DNA of 64,000 nucleotides, from the NCBI GenBank assembly GCA_002311745.1, contig DBZL01000066.1, positions 1 to 64,000 of the forward strand. The letters are read 5' to 3'. The DNA comes from Phycisphaerales bacterium UBA1161. Its GTDB lineage: Bacteria > Planctomycetota > Phycisphaerae > Tepidisphaerales > Tepidisphaeraceae. The notes below the pieces were generated by a model that was not told the DNA's origin, ran no database searches, and saw nothing but the letters and a program-made list of their open reading frames with translations. Positions within the stretch are counted from its first letter, which is position 1, and the number at the start of each line of letters is the position of its first letter. This document shows positions 1-8,699 of the stretch, in pieces. Position numbers and translations under genes: made by a program.

Positions 1-37
1 GGCGCGACGGTAAACAGTTACGATAAGGGGGAGGAAT

Positions 38-83
38 AAGGGGGTCAGGACCCCTTTTTCCAAGAAGGGGGTCAGGACCCCTT
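38..83. repeat. Pair of palindromic 19-bp repeats
   Basis: The 19-mer AAGGGGGTCAGGACCCCTT occurs twice, at 38-56 and 65-83, in direct orientation. Each copy is itself an inverted repeat (GGGGTC/GACCCC). The pair lies just downstream of the cardiolipin synthase stop codon on the minus strand, so it may act as a weak terminator for that operon, but no long T-tract follows. The compact palindromic unit looks like a REP-type interspersed element. Its copy number outside this window is unknown. Confidence 0.6.
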
Positions 84-139
84 ATTGGACGGCCGCTTGC
101 GTAAAGAGGGAGAAAAGAACTCCCGTTCCTCTTCTGTTT

Positions 140-1570
140 TCACAGCAGCGGCGACAGAAGCGAAATGGCGCGGTCGGTGTACTGCGTGACGATCGGCCGC
201 TGCGCCCACCGGGCCGCGTCGATGCGATCCGACTGGCTCAGGTAATGGTGCTGAATGTCGCGCACCTGCTTGGTCACCTGCGGACCGTACAGCAGCACGC
301 TCAGCTCGAAATTGAGATTGAAGCTGCGCACGTCAAGGTTGGCCGAGCCCATCAAGGTGAAGGCGTCGTCCACGGTGGCCGTCTTGGCGTGCAGCAATCC
401 CGGCCGAAATAGATAAATGGCGACGTCCGCGTTGAGCAGGGCCTGGAAATGCGCCCTGCCGGCCGAGGAGGTCAGGAAATGATCGGGGCGTTGCGGCAGG
501 ATGAGCGACACGTCCACGCCCCGGTCGGCCGCCATCATCAGTGCCAGCACCGCCGCCTCATCGGGCACAAAATACGGCGTGGTGATGGTCAACTGCCGCC
601 GCGAGCACTGGATGGCCGCCAGCAACAGCCGCCGATACGTCTCCCCGGGCCCCGTCGGGCCGGTGGGGACTGCCTGCACGGCGAGCTCCCCCGCCGGGTC
701 CAGCGACTGCGGCAGCGGAAGTTCCAACTCCTGGTTCGTCTCGAAAAACCAATCCTCGGCAAAGACCAGGGCCAGCTCGCTGACGATCGGACCCGCCAGT
801 CGCGTGGTGAGGTCAAACCACGGACCCCCGCGGCGTCCGCCGTAGCTGGGATCGATCAGATTGTGGCTTCCGACGTACGCCGCCTGACCGTCGATGATGG
901 CCAGCTTGCGGTGGTTCCGCAGGTCCATGCGCGCCAATCGCCGGCGAATCAGCGCCACCGGCAGAGCGGCCGCGACCTGCACGCCGCCGTTGACCAGCGT
1001 TTTCGCCAGCCCTCTGCGCCCGAAGAACACTCGCGACGCCACCGCATCGGCCAGCACCCGGCACTTCACCCCGCGCCGAGCCGCGCCAAGCAACGCATCC
1101 ACCACGCGCCGCGCCGGCGCGTCACAGGCGAAAATGTAGTACAACAAATGGACATGACTCTGCGCCGCCTCGATCTCCCCCACCAGGCGATCCGTGAACT
1201 GCCCGGCGTCGGGGAAAAATTCAACGCGGTTTCCGGCAAGCGCGGGCAGCCCGCTGATCCTCTGGGCCTGCAGGACCATCGGCTGATACGTCGGCCGCAG
1301 GTCGGGCGGCACCGTGTAGTTCTGGCGATCGGCGTGACGCTCGGGATCGCGGAAGCGCTGCACGATTTCCCGGTGCCGCTCGGCTCGCCGCGGCCCCAGC
1401 CGGCTCTCGCCCAACAGCACGTACAGCCCCACCCCGATGTACGGATGCAGAAACACAATCCCCAGCCACGCCAGCGACGCCCCCGGGGCAAATTCCCGCC
1501 GCAGAACCACGGGAATCATCATCAGCCGGATCACCCACCCGATGCTGGCGTAGACAATGAACCAGGACAT
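140..1570 (-). CDS. cls: Cardiolipin synthase (phospholipase D family)
   Basis: This 476-aa membrane protein should condense phosphatidylglycerol (or transfer a phosphatidyl group) to make cardiolipin. The first ~55 residues form two hydrophobic helices separated by a short charged loop, as in ClsA-type enzymes. Two phospholipase D catalytic motifs are visible: HRKLAIIDG near residue 220, followed by GSHN, and HAKTATVDD near residue 400, followed by GSANLD. The length matches the bacterial family. It is the last gene of the rhamnose-related operon, starting 15 nt after the upstream glycoside hydrolase stop, which is an unusual partner for a lipid enzyme. The annotation is secure at family level; the exact phospholipid substrate is inferred. 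Confidence 0.92.
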   Translation of the reverse strand: MSWFIVYASIGWVIRLMMIPVVLRREFAPGASLAWLGIVFLHPYIGVGLYVLLGESRLGPRRAERHREIVQRFRDPERHADRQNYTVPPDLRPTYQPMVLQAQRISGLPALAGNRVEFFPDAGQFTDRLVGEIEAAQSHVHLLYYIFACDAPARRVVDALLGAARRGVKCRVLADAVASRVFFGRRGLAKTLVNGGVQVAAALPVALIRRRLARMDLRNHRKLAIIDGQAAYVGSHNLIDPSYGGRRGGPWFDLTTRLAGPIVSELALVFAEDWFFETNQELELPLPQSLDPAGELAVQAVPTGPTGPGETYRRLLLAAIQCSRRQLTITTPYFVPDEAAVLALMMAADRGVDVSLILPQRPDHFLTSSAGRAHFQALLNADVAIYLFRPGLLHAKTATVDDAFTLMGSANLDVRSFNLNFELSVLLYGPQVTKQVRDIQHHYLSQSDRIDAARWAQRPIVTQYTDRAISLLSPLL

Positions 1571-1585
1571 GTCGTTGCCCAGAGA

Positions 1586-4174
1586 TTACCCGCCGCCGCC
1601 CTCGCGGAAAAGCGGCGATAGCGGAATCAGCCGCACCGGACCGAGCAGCCCCGAATCGCGCAGCGGCCAATCCGAAGCATCCAGCGGCTCATGATGGATG
1701 CTCATGACGTTGGGCGGGTCTTGAAAAATCTTCCATTTGATCCCGCGCCGATCCATGTCCGCGATCCGGTTGGCCGCCACGTTGGTGACTTGCACTTCCA
1801 AAACGTTTCTCCCCGAGCGCAGATACCGCCCCACGTGCACGGCAAACGGCGGGGCAAACAAGGTCCCAACGGGCTTGCCGTTGAGCGTGACCTGCGCGCT
1901 CTCGCACACGTCCCCCAAATCCAAAAGCCAATCCCAAGCCTCGCCCCCGGGCCGATCGAACTCGATGCGATAGCGCGCCGTCCCGGCAAATCGATCGGCA
2001 TCAGCGTCGCCCCGGCCGGTCCACGAGCTGGGCGTCTGCGTTTGGTACGGCGCCGGCAGCACCGGCCCGCCCTCGACAAAATCCACGTTCCACGTGCCAT
2101 CGAGGTCCATTCCCTGGCCGGCCGTCCTCCAGTAGTTCCACGGCGGCCCTCCGACCCGCTCGCGGCTGAACGTGCGCAGGATGCACGATTCCCCGGGCTG
2201 CAGCTCCACCAAAACCCGAGCCCGGCCCTGGCCGTCGCGGTGCATGGCCGCGACACCGCGGCGGCCGGGGAACATCGGGTCCAGAATCACCACCGATTTC
2301 GCCGGCCTCGCCAACGTGATCCACTGCGACACGGCGTAGCGGTTCCCATTCACCAGAAAATAATACTCGCCGCGATCCCAGCTCCGCCGGATAAACCGAA
2401 TTCCAAACTGCGCAAGCGTCTCCGGCTCCACGCCCGCCGCGGTCAACCGCTGGCGCATCGCCTGCGGCGAGGACTCCTGTTCAATCACCGCCGCGCCCGC
2501 CTGGGCCAGCTTCTGCAGTTGCTTGCGGGTTTCCGCAGGCACAAACCGGCACCTGGGCATGACGATGGCGCGATAATCGTTGCCGCCCAGTCTCACGCGG
2601 CCGCTCTTGGCCACCGCGTTTTGCAGCATCGCATCCGAAACCTCGTCGTAGCCGTACCCCTGCTCCCAAAGAAACATCGCCGTCTCATACGCCGGCATCG
2701 AGCGCATCCATCCGCCGCCGATCTTCAGCGGCATCAGCAGGTGCTTGGGCGAGTGCCACAGGTCCTCGATGGGCAGGTACAGCAGCACGTCGTTGTCCGG
2801 CTTTCCCGACTGCAAAATGGACTGGCACCGGGTGATGTAATCGCAGAATGCCGGCAGGTGGCGCCACAGTCCCCCCTGAGGATTGAAATCCACCGAGGCG
2901 TAAAACACCCAGCCGGGCCAGGGCGCATCCTTGGGCGAATACGGCATCCCGTGAAAGACAATGTGATTGACCCCCGCCAGAAAAAGGAAATCCGCCTCGC
3001 GTTTGGCCTGAGCCAGCGTCGCCTGGAACTGCTCGTCCAGCCAGGTGAACGACTCGGCCGAGGTCAGATTCTTCCCGCTGCCATGCGCGGCCGACGAGGC
3101 GCACTTGTGCACCGGGATGTTCTCTTCGGCAAAGCCCTCGTAGCACTCGGTCTCGGGAATGTCGGCCGCCGCGTACAGGTCCAGAATGTTGCACGGCGCC
3201 CCGTGCGCCTGCTCGCGGGCCAGCATCCCGTGGCGATGACACCAATCCACCCAGTGCCGCACGTAGTCCATGTGCAACTGGGCCATCGTCCGCCGATAAT
3301 CCCACTGGACCCGCGCCACCACGTCCTGCGACCCTTCGCCCATCAGAGCCGGCAGTTGCGTCCGCAGGTCGTAACCGCGACGCGACTGAAATTGCCGGAA
3401 CAAATCGTTCGTCCAGTCGCCGACGTACTCGTACGAATCATGGAACTGCGCTCGCGGCATCCGCCCGTGGTAGGAGGCGAACGCCGCGTCGAAGCGCGAT
3501 AAATAGCGGTCGACGGCCGCAGCCGAAAACGGATCCAGCACCGACCCCTCGCCGCCGGGGGCCGCTCGCTTCACCTTTTGCGCCGGACCGACCTGCGCCA
3601 CCACATAAATCCGCCACTGGCCCGGCGGCGCCGTCCAATCCAGCTTGCCGTCCTTGGCCTTGCCCGTCAGATCGATCTGCTCGCCCTTATCCGAAATCCC
3701 CCACACGCAGCGCAGGCGATCGGTCGGCAGCGCCTGTTCCAACCGTGCCCCGCCCGCCACCTCGTATCGCCGCAAAAGAGCATTAGAGGATGCATCATCT
3801 CTGGAAACGTTCGGCCCGCCCATGGGCCAGCCGGTGCCCGTGGTCATGTCCACGCCCATGTCCAGCCGCTTCGCTCGGGCGGTCGTGACCTCCAACATCT
3901 GCATCCACCTGGGCGCGAGAAAATCGATGTACCGATCCTCGTAGCCCCGCGCCCCATAGATCGGGCAGATTTCCACGCCGCCGATCCCCGCCTGATGGTA
4001 TTGCCCCAGCAGATCGGTCAGATTCTGCTTGTCCACGGCGCTGCCCATCCACCACCAGCGCGTCCACGGGCGCGACTGCTGCGTCGGCTTGGGCCACGCC
4101 AGCGGATCGGACGCGCACGCCGTCACTAGGCAAAGCAACAATGCCGTCAGAAGTTGATGGAGGCGCGATCGCAT
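1586..4174 (-). CDS. Alpha-L-rhamnosidase, glycoside hydrolase family 106, lipoprotein
   Basis: This 862-aa exported protein probably removes terminal alpha-L-rhamnose from plant, algal or microbial polysaccharides. The N-terminus is a signal peptide with lipobox L-V-T-A-C (Cys20). The segment RPWTRWWWMGSAV, followed by GIGGVEI and the MTTGTGWPMGGPN block, is characteristic of GH106. The middle is a TIM-barrel-like region, and the C-terminal ~130 residues (AQVTLNGKPVGTL, GRNVLEVQVTN) look like a galactose-binding-like jelly roll. It starts 6 nt after the transporter gene stop, so they are almost certainly cotranscribed: the enzyme releases rhamnose and the ABC system imports it. The family assignment is strong; substrate linkage and cell location (inner or outer membrane) are inferred. 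Confidence 0.85.
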   Translation of the reverse strand: MRSRLHQLLTALLLCLVTACASDPLAWPKPTQQSRPWTRWWWMGSAVDKQNLTDLLGQYHQAGIGGVEICPIYGARGYEDRYIDFLAPRWMQMLEVTTARAKRLDMGVDMTTGTGWPMGGPNVSRDDASSNALLRRYEVAGGARLEQALPTDRLRCVWGISDKGEQIDLTGKAKDGKLDWTAPPGQWRIYVVAQVGPAQKVKRAAPGGEGSVLDPFSAAAVDRYLSRFDAAFASYHGRMPRAQFHDSYEYVGDWTNDLFRQFQSRRGYDLRTQLPALMGEGSQDVVARVQWDYRRTMAQLHMDYVRHWVDWCHRHGMLAREQAHGAPCNILDLYAAADIPETECYEGFAEENIPVHKCASSAAHGSGKNLTSAESFTWLDEQFQATLAQAKREADFLFLAGVNHIVFHGMPYSPKDAPWPGWVFYASVDFNPQGGLWRHLPAFCDYITRCQSILQSGKPDNDVLLYLPIEDLWHSPKHLLMPLKIGGGWMRSMPAYETAMFLWEQGYGYDEVSDAMLQNAVAKSGRVRLGGNDYRAIVMPRCRFVPAETRKQLQKLAQAGAAVIEQESSPQAMRQRLTAAGVEPETLAQFGIRFIRRSWDRGEYYFLVNGNRYAVSQWITLARPAKSVVILDPMFPGRRGVAAMHRDGQGRARVLVELQPGESCILRTFSRERVGGPPWNYWRTAGQGMDLDGTWNVDFVEGGPVLPAPYQTQTPSSWTGRGDADADRFAGTARYRIEFDRPGGEAWDWLLDLGDVCESAQVTLNGKPVGTLFAPPFAVHVGRYLRSGRNVLEVQVTNVAANRIADMDRRGIKWKIFQDPPNVMSIHHEPLDASDWPLRDSGLLGPVRLIPLSPLFREGGGG

Positions 4175-4180
4175 CCCAAT

Positions 4181-6193
4181 TCAAAAATCAAACTGATCGA
4201 TATTCGACTTCGTTAACCAGAACGGCGCGCCCAGCAGCACGTCATCTCCCCGCACCTGCATTCGCCCCAGCCGACCCGCCTCCAGCGACGTCTGCCCCGG
4301 CGCCAGCGTTCCTCGCGCCAGCGCATCGGCCGCGTACACCGTCAAATAGCCCAGGTCCATCGTGTTCCACAAAATGACCGCATCGGTGATCCCCTCGTGC
4401 ACGTACGGCTTGTTCTCATTGGGCAAACCCAGTCCGACGACCTTGACGTCGTTGCGCCCCGACTGCTTGACCGCCTCGGCCGCGCCCGGCGCCGCCGGCG
4501 AGCAGATCGCCATGATCAGCTTCACCTCCGGATGCACGTTCAGGATCGTCCGCGCCTGCTCGAACGCCTTGGCCTGCTGATCGTCGCACGGCTGGAAATC
4601 CACCAAATGAATCTCCGGATACGCGGTGGCCAGGCGCTGCTCGATGTATTTTTTCCATTCGTTCTGATTGGCCGCCGTCAGGGACGCCGTGATGATGGCA
4701 AAATCGCCCCGGCCGTCCATCGACTTGGCCGCGGCGTCCATCAGCGCCTGGCCGATCCCCTGCGGCGTGGCTTGATTGACGAAAAAGTCGCGCGCATCCC
4801 GATCGGCATCCGCATCCCACGTGATCACCTTGATCCCGCACTGCCTTGCCTTTCGCAACGCCGTGGAGAGTCCGCCGCGGTTTTCCACCGAGACGGCAAT
4901 CACATCCACGCCGCGGGTGATCCACGTCTCGACGATCTCGTTCTGCCGCGCCGGATCGCTGTCCATCGGGCCATCCCACAGCAGCTTCACGCCCAGCTCA
5001 TCGGCCGCTTCCGCCGCGCCCTTCTGGCACGCGATGAAATACGCGTTGCCCTTGCTCTTGGGCATCATGGCGATGGTGAGCCGCTTGCCCGCCTCCCGCG
5101 GCCTACCCTGGGCAGCCAGTTGCCGCGAGAACGATTGATACATGAGAAAGTTGCCGCCGGTGATGATCGCCGCCGCCGCCAGGATGACGATGACCAACAC
5201 CGCAAGCTGCGTGTTTCGCATGATCGGTTCCTCGGCTCTGCCGCGCTGCCGCCGCCCCGCCGCGCCGCCGCGCGGCCGCCAGTCGATCCCAATCGCCGCC
5301 AGCAGCAGCACGCCTTTCAATATCCCCGCCAACTCCGGTGAACGATCCGCCAAACGCAGCCCGTTGTCCAGTAGCGCGATGGCCAACAGACCCAGGACCG
5401 TGCCGAGGACGCTGGCCCTGCCGCCGAAGATGCTCGTGCCGCCCAGCACCACCGCCGTGATCGCCGCCAGCTCGTAGCCCATCCCCGCATCGGCCTTGGC
5501 CTGCCCGACGCGAGCCACGTAAATCAACGCCGCCGCGGCCGCGCACAGCCCCGACAGCACGTACACCGCCGCCAGCTTTCGCCCCACCGCGATCCCCGCC
5601 CACCGCGCCCCTTGCGGCGAATATCCGATGGCCGACAGGGCCCTGCCCAGCGCGGAACGATGCACCAGCAGATAGAAAAACACCGCCGCCGCCACCAGCA
5701 CCGGAACCTGCGCCGGGATCGGCCCCCAATACCCCTGGCCCAAGAGCAAAAACGATCGCGGGAAATTCGTGAAATTGTCCACCCCACCGGTCATTCCCTC
5801 GGCGATCCCGCGAAACAGCGAGAACGAACCCAGCGTCACGATCAGCGGCGGAATGCCGCGCGTAATCAGCAACGCGTTGATCCCGCCGCACAGTGCGCCT
5901 ACGCCCAGCGTGATCGCCGCCGCCTCGCTGGGCCCAAGTCCCCCGTCGCGCCACAGCTTGCCGAAAACCACCGCGCAAAGCCCCAGCAGCGAGCCGACGG
6001 ACAAGTCGAGCCCCCCGGACAAGATCACCGCCGTTTGCGCCAGCGCGATCAGCCCCAGCTCCACGTTCAGCCGCGGAATTTGCAGCAGATTTGCCAGCGT
6101 GAAAAAGTGCGTGCCGATTCGCCCAAAAATGATCACCTCGCCGGCCACGATGGCCAGCAGCACCCATCGCTGGACGGCGGCGCGGCGGCTCAT
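4181..6193 (-). CDS. rhaQS: Rhamnose ABC transporter permease fused in frame to its substrate-binding protein
   Basis: A single 670-aa reading frame covers two normally separate proteins. Residues 1 to ~324 are a CUT2-type permease (LTLANLLQIPRLN near the start, GGLDLSVGS, GGTSIFGGRAS, about 9-10 TM helices). Residues ~325-670 are a RhaS-type rhamnose-binding protein with its own hydrophobic N-terminal helix, then SKGNAYF, DGPMDSDPARQNE, TWDADAD, LTAANQN and LWNTMDLGYLTV, all typical of the rhamnose-binding family. No stop codon separates the halves. A GAGGAA box sits 6 nt before the ATG at 5221, so the binding protein (346 aa) can also be made alone. The ATG at 6193 overlaps the upstream permease stop (ATGA). 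Fusion versus read-through with internal start is unresolved. Confidence 0.85.
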   Translation of the reverse strand: MSRRAAVQRWVLLAIVAGEVIIFGRIGTHFFTLANLLQIPRLNVELGLIALAQTAVILSGGLDLSVGSLLGLCAVVFGKLWRDGGLGPSEAAAITLGVGALCGGINALLITRGIPPLIVTLGSFSLFRGIAEGMTGGVDNFTNFPRSFLLLGQGYWGPIPAQVPVLVAAAVFFYLLVHRSALGRALSAIGYSPQGARWAGIAVGRKLAAVYVLSGLCAAAAALIYVARVGQAKADAGMGYELAAITAVVLGGTSIFGGRASVLGTVLGLLAIALLDNGLRLADRSPELAGILKGVLLLAAIGIDWRPRGGAAGRRQRGRAEEPIMRNTQLAVLVIVILAAAAIITGGNFLMYQSFSRQLAAQGRPREAGKRLTIAMMPKSKGNAYFIACQKGAAEAADELGVKLLWDGPMDSDPARQNEIVETWITRGVDVIAVSVENRGGLSTALRKARQCGIKVITWDADADRDARDFFVNQATPQGIGQALMDAAAKSMDGRGDFAIITASLTAANQNEWKKYIEQRLATAYPEIHLVDFQPCDDQQAKAFEQARTILNVHPEVKLIMAICSPAAPGAAEAVKQSGRNDVKVVGLGLPNENKPYVHEGITDAVILWNTMDLGYLTVYAADALARGTLAPGQTSLEAGRLGRMQVRGDDVLLGAPFWLTKSNIDQFDF
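5219..5233 (-). promoter_or_regulatory. Internal ribosome binding site and start of the rhamnose-binding protein
   Basis: On the minus strand GAGGAA (5228-5233) is followed after 6 nt by ATG at 5221-5219. This is the expected start of a separate substrate-binding protein, with its signal-anchor helix immediately after. It lies inside the longer open frame of the permease, which has no stop before it. Confidence 0.6.
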
Positions 6194-7116
6194 CTGCCCC
6201 TCCGCAGTCCATCCACGGCCACCGCCAGCAGAATGATCAGACCCTGGATCGCCCGTTCCCATTGCGCTTGCAGATGCAGAAACGTCAGCGCGGGCGCGAT
6301 GCTGACCAAAAGCGCCACGCCGATCAGCGTCCCCAGCATGGTGCCGCGCCCGCCGGCGATCGCCGTGCCTCCAACCACGACCGCCGCGATCACCTGAAGT
6401 TCCAGCCCGCGGCCGGCGCTTGCGTCCACGTGGGGAAATCGGATGGCGTTGAGCAGCGCCGCCACAGCCGCCAGTGCGCCCATGAGGACAAACACCCCGA
6501 AGACGACGCGGCGTGGCCGCAGGCCCGCCAGGCGTGCCGATTCGCGGTCGCACCCCACGGCGTACACCGCCCGCCCCGCAGCCAGCCACCGCGTCCCCGC
6601 CGCGAAAATCACCAGCAACCCCAGCGCCGCCGCCATCAGCAACCATTCGCCGCCGTGCTGCGAGAATCCCAGCCATTGGAAATCCGCCGGCAGACCGCTC
6701 ACCTCGGCCCCCTGCCGCGCCCACCGCAGGCCCTGATCCAGGATCACCATGCTGGCCAGAGTCACCACGATGGATGGCATCCCCGCAAACGCCACCAAGG
6801 CGCCGTTGACCGCGCCCACGACCATCCCCGCGCCGACGGCCGCGGCCGCGGCCCACGGCATCGGCCAACCCGACTTCGCCGCCACCGCCGCCACGATCCC
6901 GCACACCGAAAACAGCGAGCCGATGGAAATGTCGATCTCCCGAGCCACGATGACCAGCGTCATCCCCACCGCCGCCACCAGCACCGGCGCCGCCGCCACC
7001 CACAGGCCGTGGAATTGTTCGTGGAAAAATCCCGGCGCATAAATCCGCAGCGCCGCCAGCAGCGCCGCATAAACCGCCGCCAGGCCCAGCTCACGCCGAT
7101 ACCGCGCCAGTCCCAT
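6190..7116 (-). CDS. rhaP: Rhamnose-type (CUT2) ABC transporter permease
   Basis: This 308-aa inner-membrane permease is one of two in the transporter. It has about ten hydrophobic helices and the CUT2 signatures VAREIDISIGS (near residue 60) and VVVGGTAIAGGRG (near residue 250), the cytoplasmic coupling region. The start chosen is ATG at 7116, which overlaps the ATPase stop as TGATG; a GTG one codon earlier (7119) is possible but is too close to the GGGAG ribosome site. The gene end overlaps the next permease by ATGA. The four-gene order ATPase-permease-permease-binding protein with overlaps implies tight translational coupling. The rhamnose substrate is inferred from the binding protein and the GH106 neighbour. 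Confidence 0.88.
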   Translation of the reverse strand: MGLARYRRELGLAAVYAALLAALRIYAPGFFHEQFHGLWVAAAPVLVAAVGMTLVIVAREIDISIGSLFSVCGIVAAVAAKSGWPMPWAAAAAVGAGMVVGAVNGALVAFAGMPSIVVTLASMVILDQGLRWARQGAEVSGLPADFQWLGFSQHGGEWLLMAAALGLLVIFAAGTRWLAAGRAVYAVGCDRESARLAGLRPRRVVFGVFVLMGALAAVAALLNAIRFPHVDASAGRGLELQVIAAVVVGGTAIAGGRGTMLGTLIGVALLVSIAPALTFLHLQAQWERAIQGLIILLAVAVDGLRRGR

Positions 7117-8624
7117 CACGCCGCTCCCGCCTGCCCCTGCCCGCCGCCCAGCGCCATCTCCAACACGCCCTCCTGCGTCGCCTGGGCGGCATCCAAAACG
7201 CCGATCACCGTCCCCCGCGCCATCACCGCGATCCGGTCGCTCACCCCCAGCACTTCCGGCAATTCCGAGCTGATCATGACCACCGCCATCCCGCGCGCGG
7301 CCATCTCGCTCATCAGTCGATGTATCTCCACCTTCGCGCTCACGTCCACGCCCTGCGTGGGTTCATCCAGGATCAGCACCGCCGGCCGCGCCGCCAGCCA
7401 GCGCGACAACGCCACCTTCTGCTGATTGCCCCCGGAAAGCTCCTCCACCGGCGTGCGTAGCGACGGCATCCGCGTCATCACCCGCCGCGCCCACCCGGCC
7501 GCGATCTCCTCCTCTTCCCCGCGGCGGATCAGCCCAAACCGGCTCACCTGCCGCAAAATCGCCAGCGTCGTGTTGGCCGCGACGGAAAACTCGCCGATCA
7601 CCCCGTGCCGCCGCCGATCCTCCGGAACGTACGCGATCCCCAGCTCGATCGCCCGCCGCGGAGACCTGATCCGCACCGCCTTGCCACGCAGCAAAATCCG
7701 CCCCCGATCCGCCGGCGTCAGCCCGAACAGAATCCGCGCCAATTCCGTTCGCCCCGCCCCCACCAACCCGGCGATCCCCAGAATCTCACCGCCGCGCACG
7801 CTCAAATTCACGTCCTTCACGCCCGACTTTCGGCGTCCCAGCCCGCGCATTTCCAAAACCACCTCCCCCGCCGTCGCCGCCACCTTGGGATACACCGCGT
7901 CCACCGGCCGGCCCACCATCAGCCGCACCAGTTCCCCCCGCGCCGCCGCCTCCATCGCCAGCGTCGCCACCTGCCGCCCGTCCCGCAGCACCGTCACGCG
8001 ATCCGCAATCCGCGGCAATTCCTCCAGCCGAGGCGAAATATACACCATCCCCACCCCGCCCTTGCGCAGCTCGCCGATCAACGCAAACAGATTCTCGATC
8101 TCACGCTGTCCCAGAGAGGCCGTCGGCTCATCGAAGATCAGGTAGTTGGCCCCGCTGCCCAGCGCCGCCGCGATCTCCACAAGCTGCTGCTGCGGCATGC
8201 TCAAGCCACCCGCCAGCGCCTCCGGCTCCACCCCCGCCGCCGCCCCCACGCGCTGCAACAGCTCCCTCGCCCGCCGCCGCCGATCCCGCCACGAAATCCA
8301 TCTCCACAGCCCCCCGCGTTCCAGTCGCAAGGCCAAGTTCTCCATCACCGTCAGATCCGCCAGCAGCGCCGGCTGCTGATAGATCGCCGCCACGCCCAAC
8401 GCCCGCGCCGCCGCGGGGGCGTATTTGCGCACAGCATGCCCATCGATTTCGACGCTGCCCTCATCCGGCGTGATCGCCCCGGTGATGATCTTCACCAACG
8501 TGGATTTCCCCGCCCCGTTTTCGCCGATCAGCGCATGCACCTGCGCGCGTGCCAGCTCCAAGCTGACGTTCCTCAGCGCCACCACGCCGCCAAACGATTT
8601 ACTGATGCCTGTCAGCCTGAGCAT
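7116..8624 (-). CDS. rhaT: Rhamnose-type ABC transporter, double ATP-binding subunit
   Basis: This 502-aa protein is a tandem ATPase of the CUT2 sugar importer class (RbsA/MglA/RhaT type). The first half has Walker A GENGAGKST (near residue 35), the degenerate signature LSMPQQQ and Walker B YLIFDEPTASL. The second half has a degenerate Walker A (GLVGAGRTE), the signature LSGGNQQKV and VLILDEPTQGVD, the usual asymmetry for this family, where one site is catalytic. It is the promoter-proximal gene of the operon. Its stop overlaps the permease start by TGATG. Assignment to rhamnose rather than ribose or AI-2 rests on context. Confidence 0.88.
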   Translation of the reverse strand: MLRLTGISKSFGGVVALRNVSLELARAQVHALIGENGAGKSTLVKIITGAITPDEGSVEIDGHAVRKYAPAAARALGVAAIYQQPALLADLTVMENLALRLERGGLWRWISWRDRRRRARELLQRVGAAAGVEPEALAGGLSMPQQQLVEIAAALGSGANYLIFDEPTASLGQREIENLFALIGELRKGGVGMVYISPRLEELPRIADRVTVLRDGRQVATLAMEAAARGELVRLMVGRPVDAVYPKVAATAGEVVLEMRGLGRRKSGVKDVNLSVRGGEILGIAGLVGAGRTELARILFGLTPADRGRILLRGKAVRIRSPRRAIELGIAYVPEDRRRHGVIGEFSVAANTTLAILRQVSRFGLIRRGEEEEIAAGWARRVMTRMPSLRTPVEELSGGNQQKVALSRWLAARPAVLILDEPTQGVDVSAKVEIHRLMSEMAARGMAVVMISSELPEVLGVSDRIAVMARGTVIGVLDAAQATQEGVLEMALGGGQGQAGAA

Positions 8625-8651
8625 GCATCGGCTTTATGGAATTGTGCGGCG

Positions 8652-8680
8652 ATTGTATCTGCCCGCCCATCGGGACCAAA
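8652..8680 (-). promoter_or_regulatory. Candidate sigma-70 promoter of the rhamnose operon
   Basis: On the minus strand a -35-like TTTGGT (8680-8675) and -10 TACAAT (8657-8652) are separated by 17 bp, about 30 nt before the ATPase ATG. The -35 is weak, which would fit an activated promoter. The element sits just outside the 3' end of the intron-like sequence at 8700. Confidence 0.4.
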
Positions 8681-8699
8681 ACAAAATGCAATCGCAGAG

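Noticed and set aside
1691..3502. 603-aa plus-strand frame opposite the GH106 gene
   Set aside because: Arg/His/Pro-rich composition typical of a GC-rich shadow frame; the minus strand holds a recognised enzyme.
6194..7003. N-terminal extension of the transporter fusion frame up to 7003
   Set aside because: The extension is Gly/Arg-rich, lies entirely inside the upstream permease gene and lacks similarity; the ATG at 6193 with ATGA coupling is the natural start.
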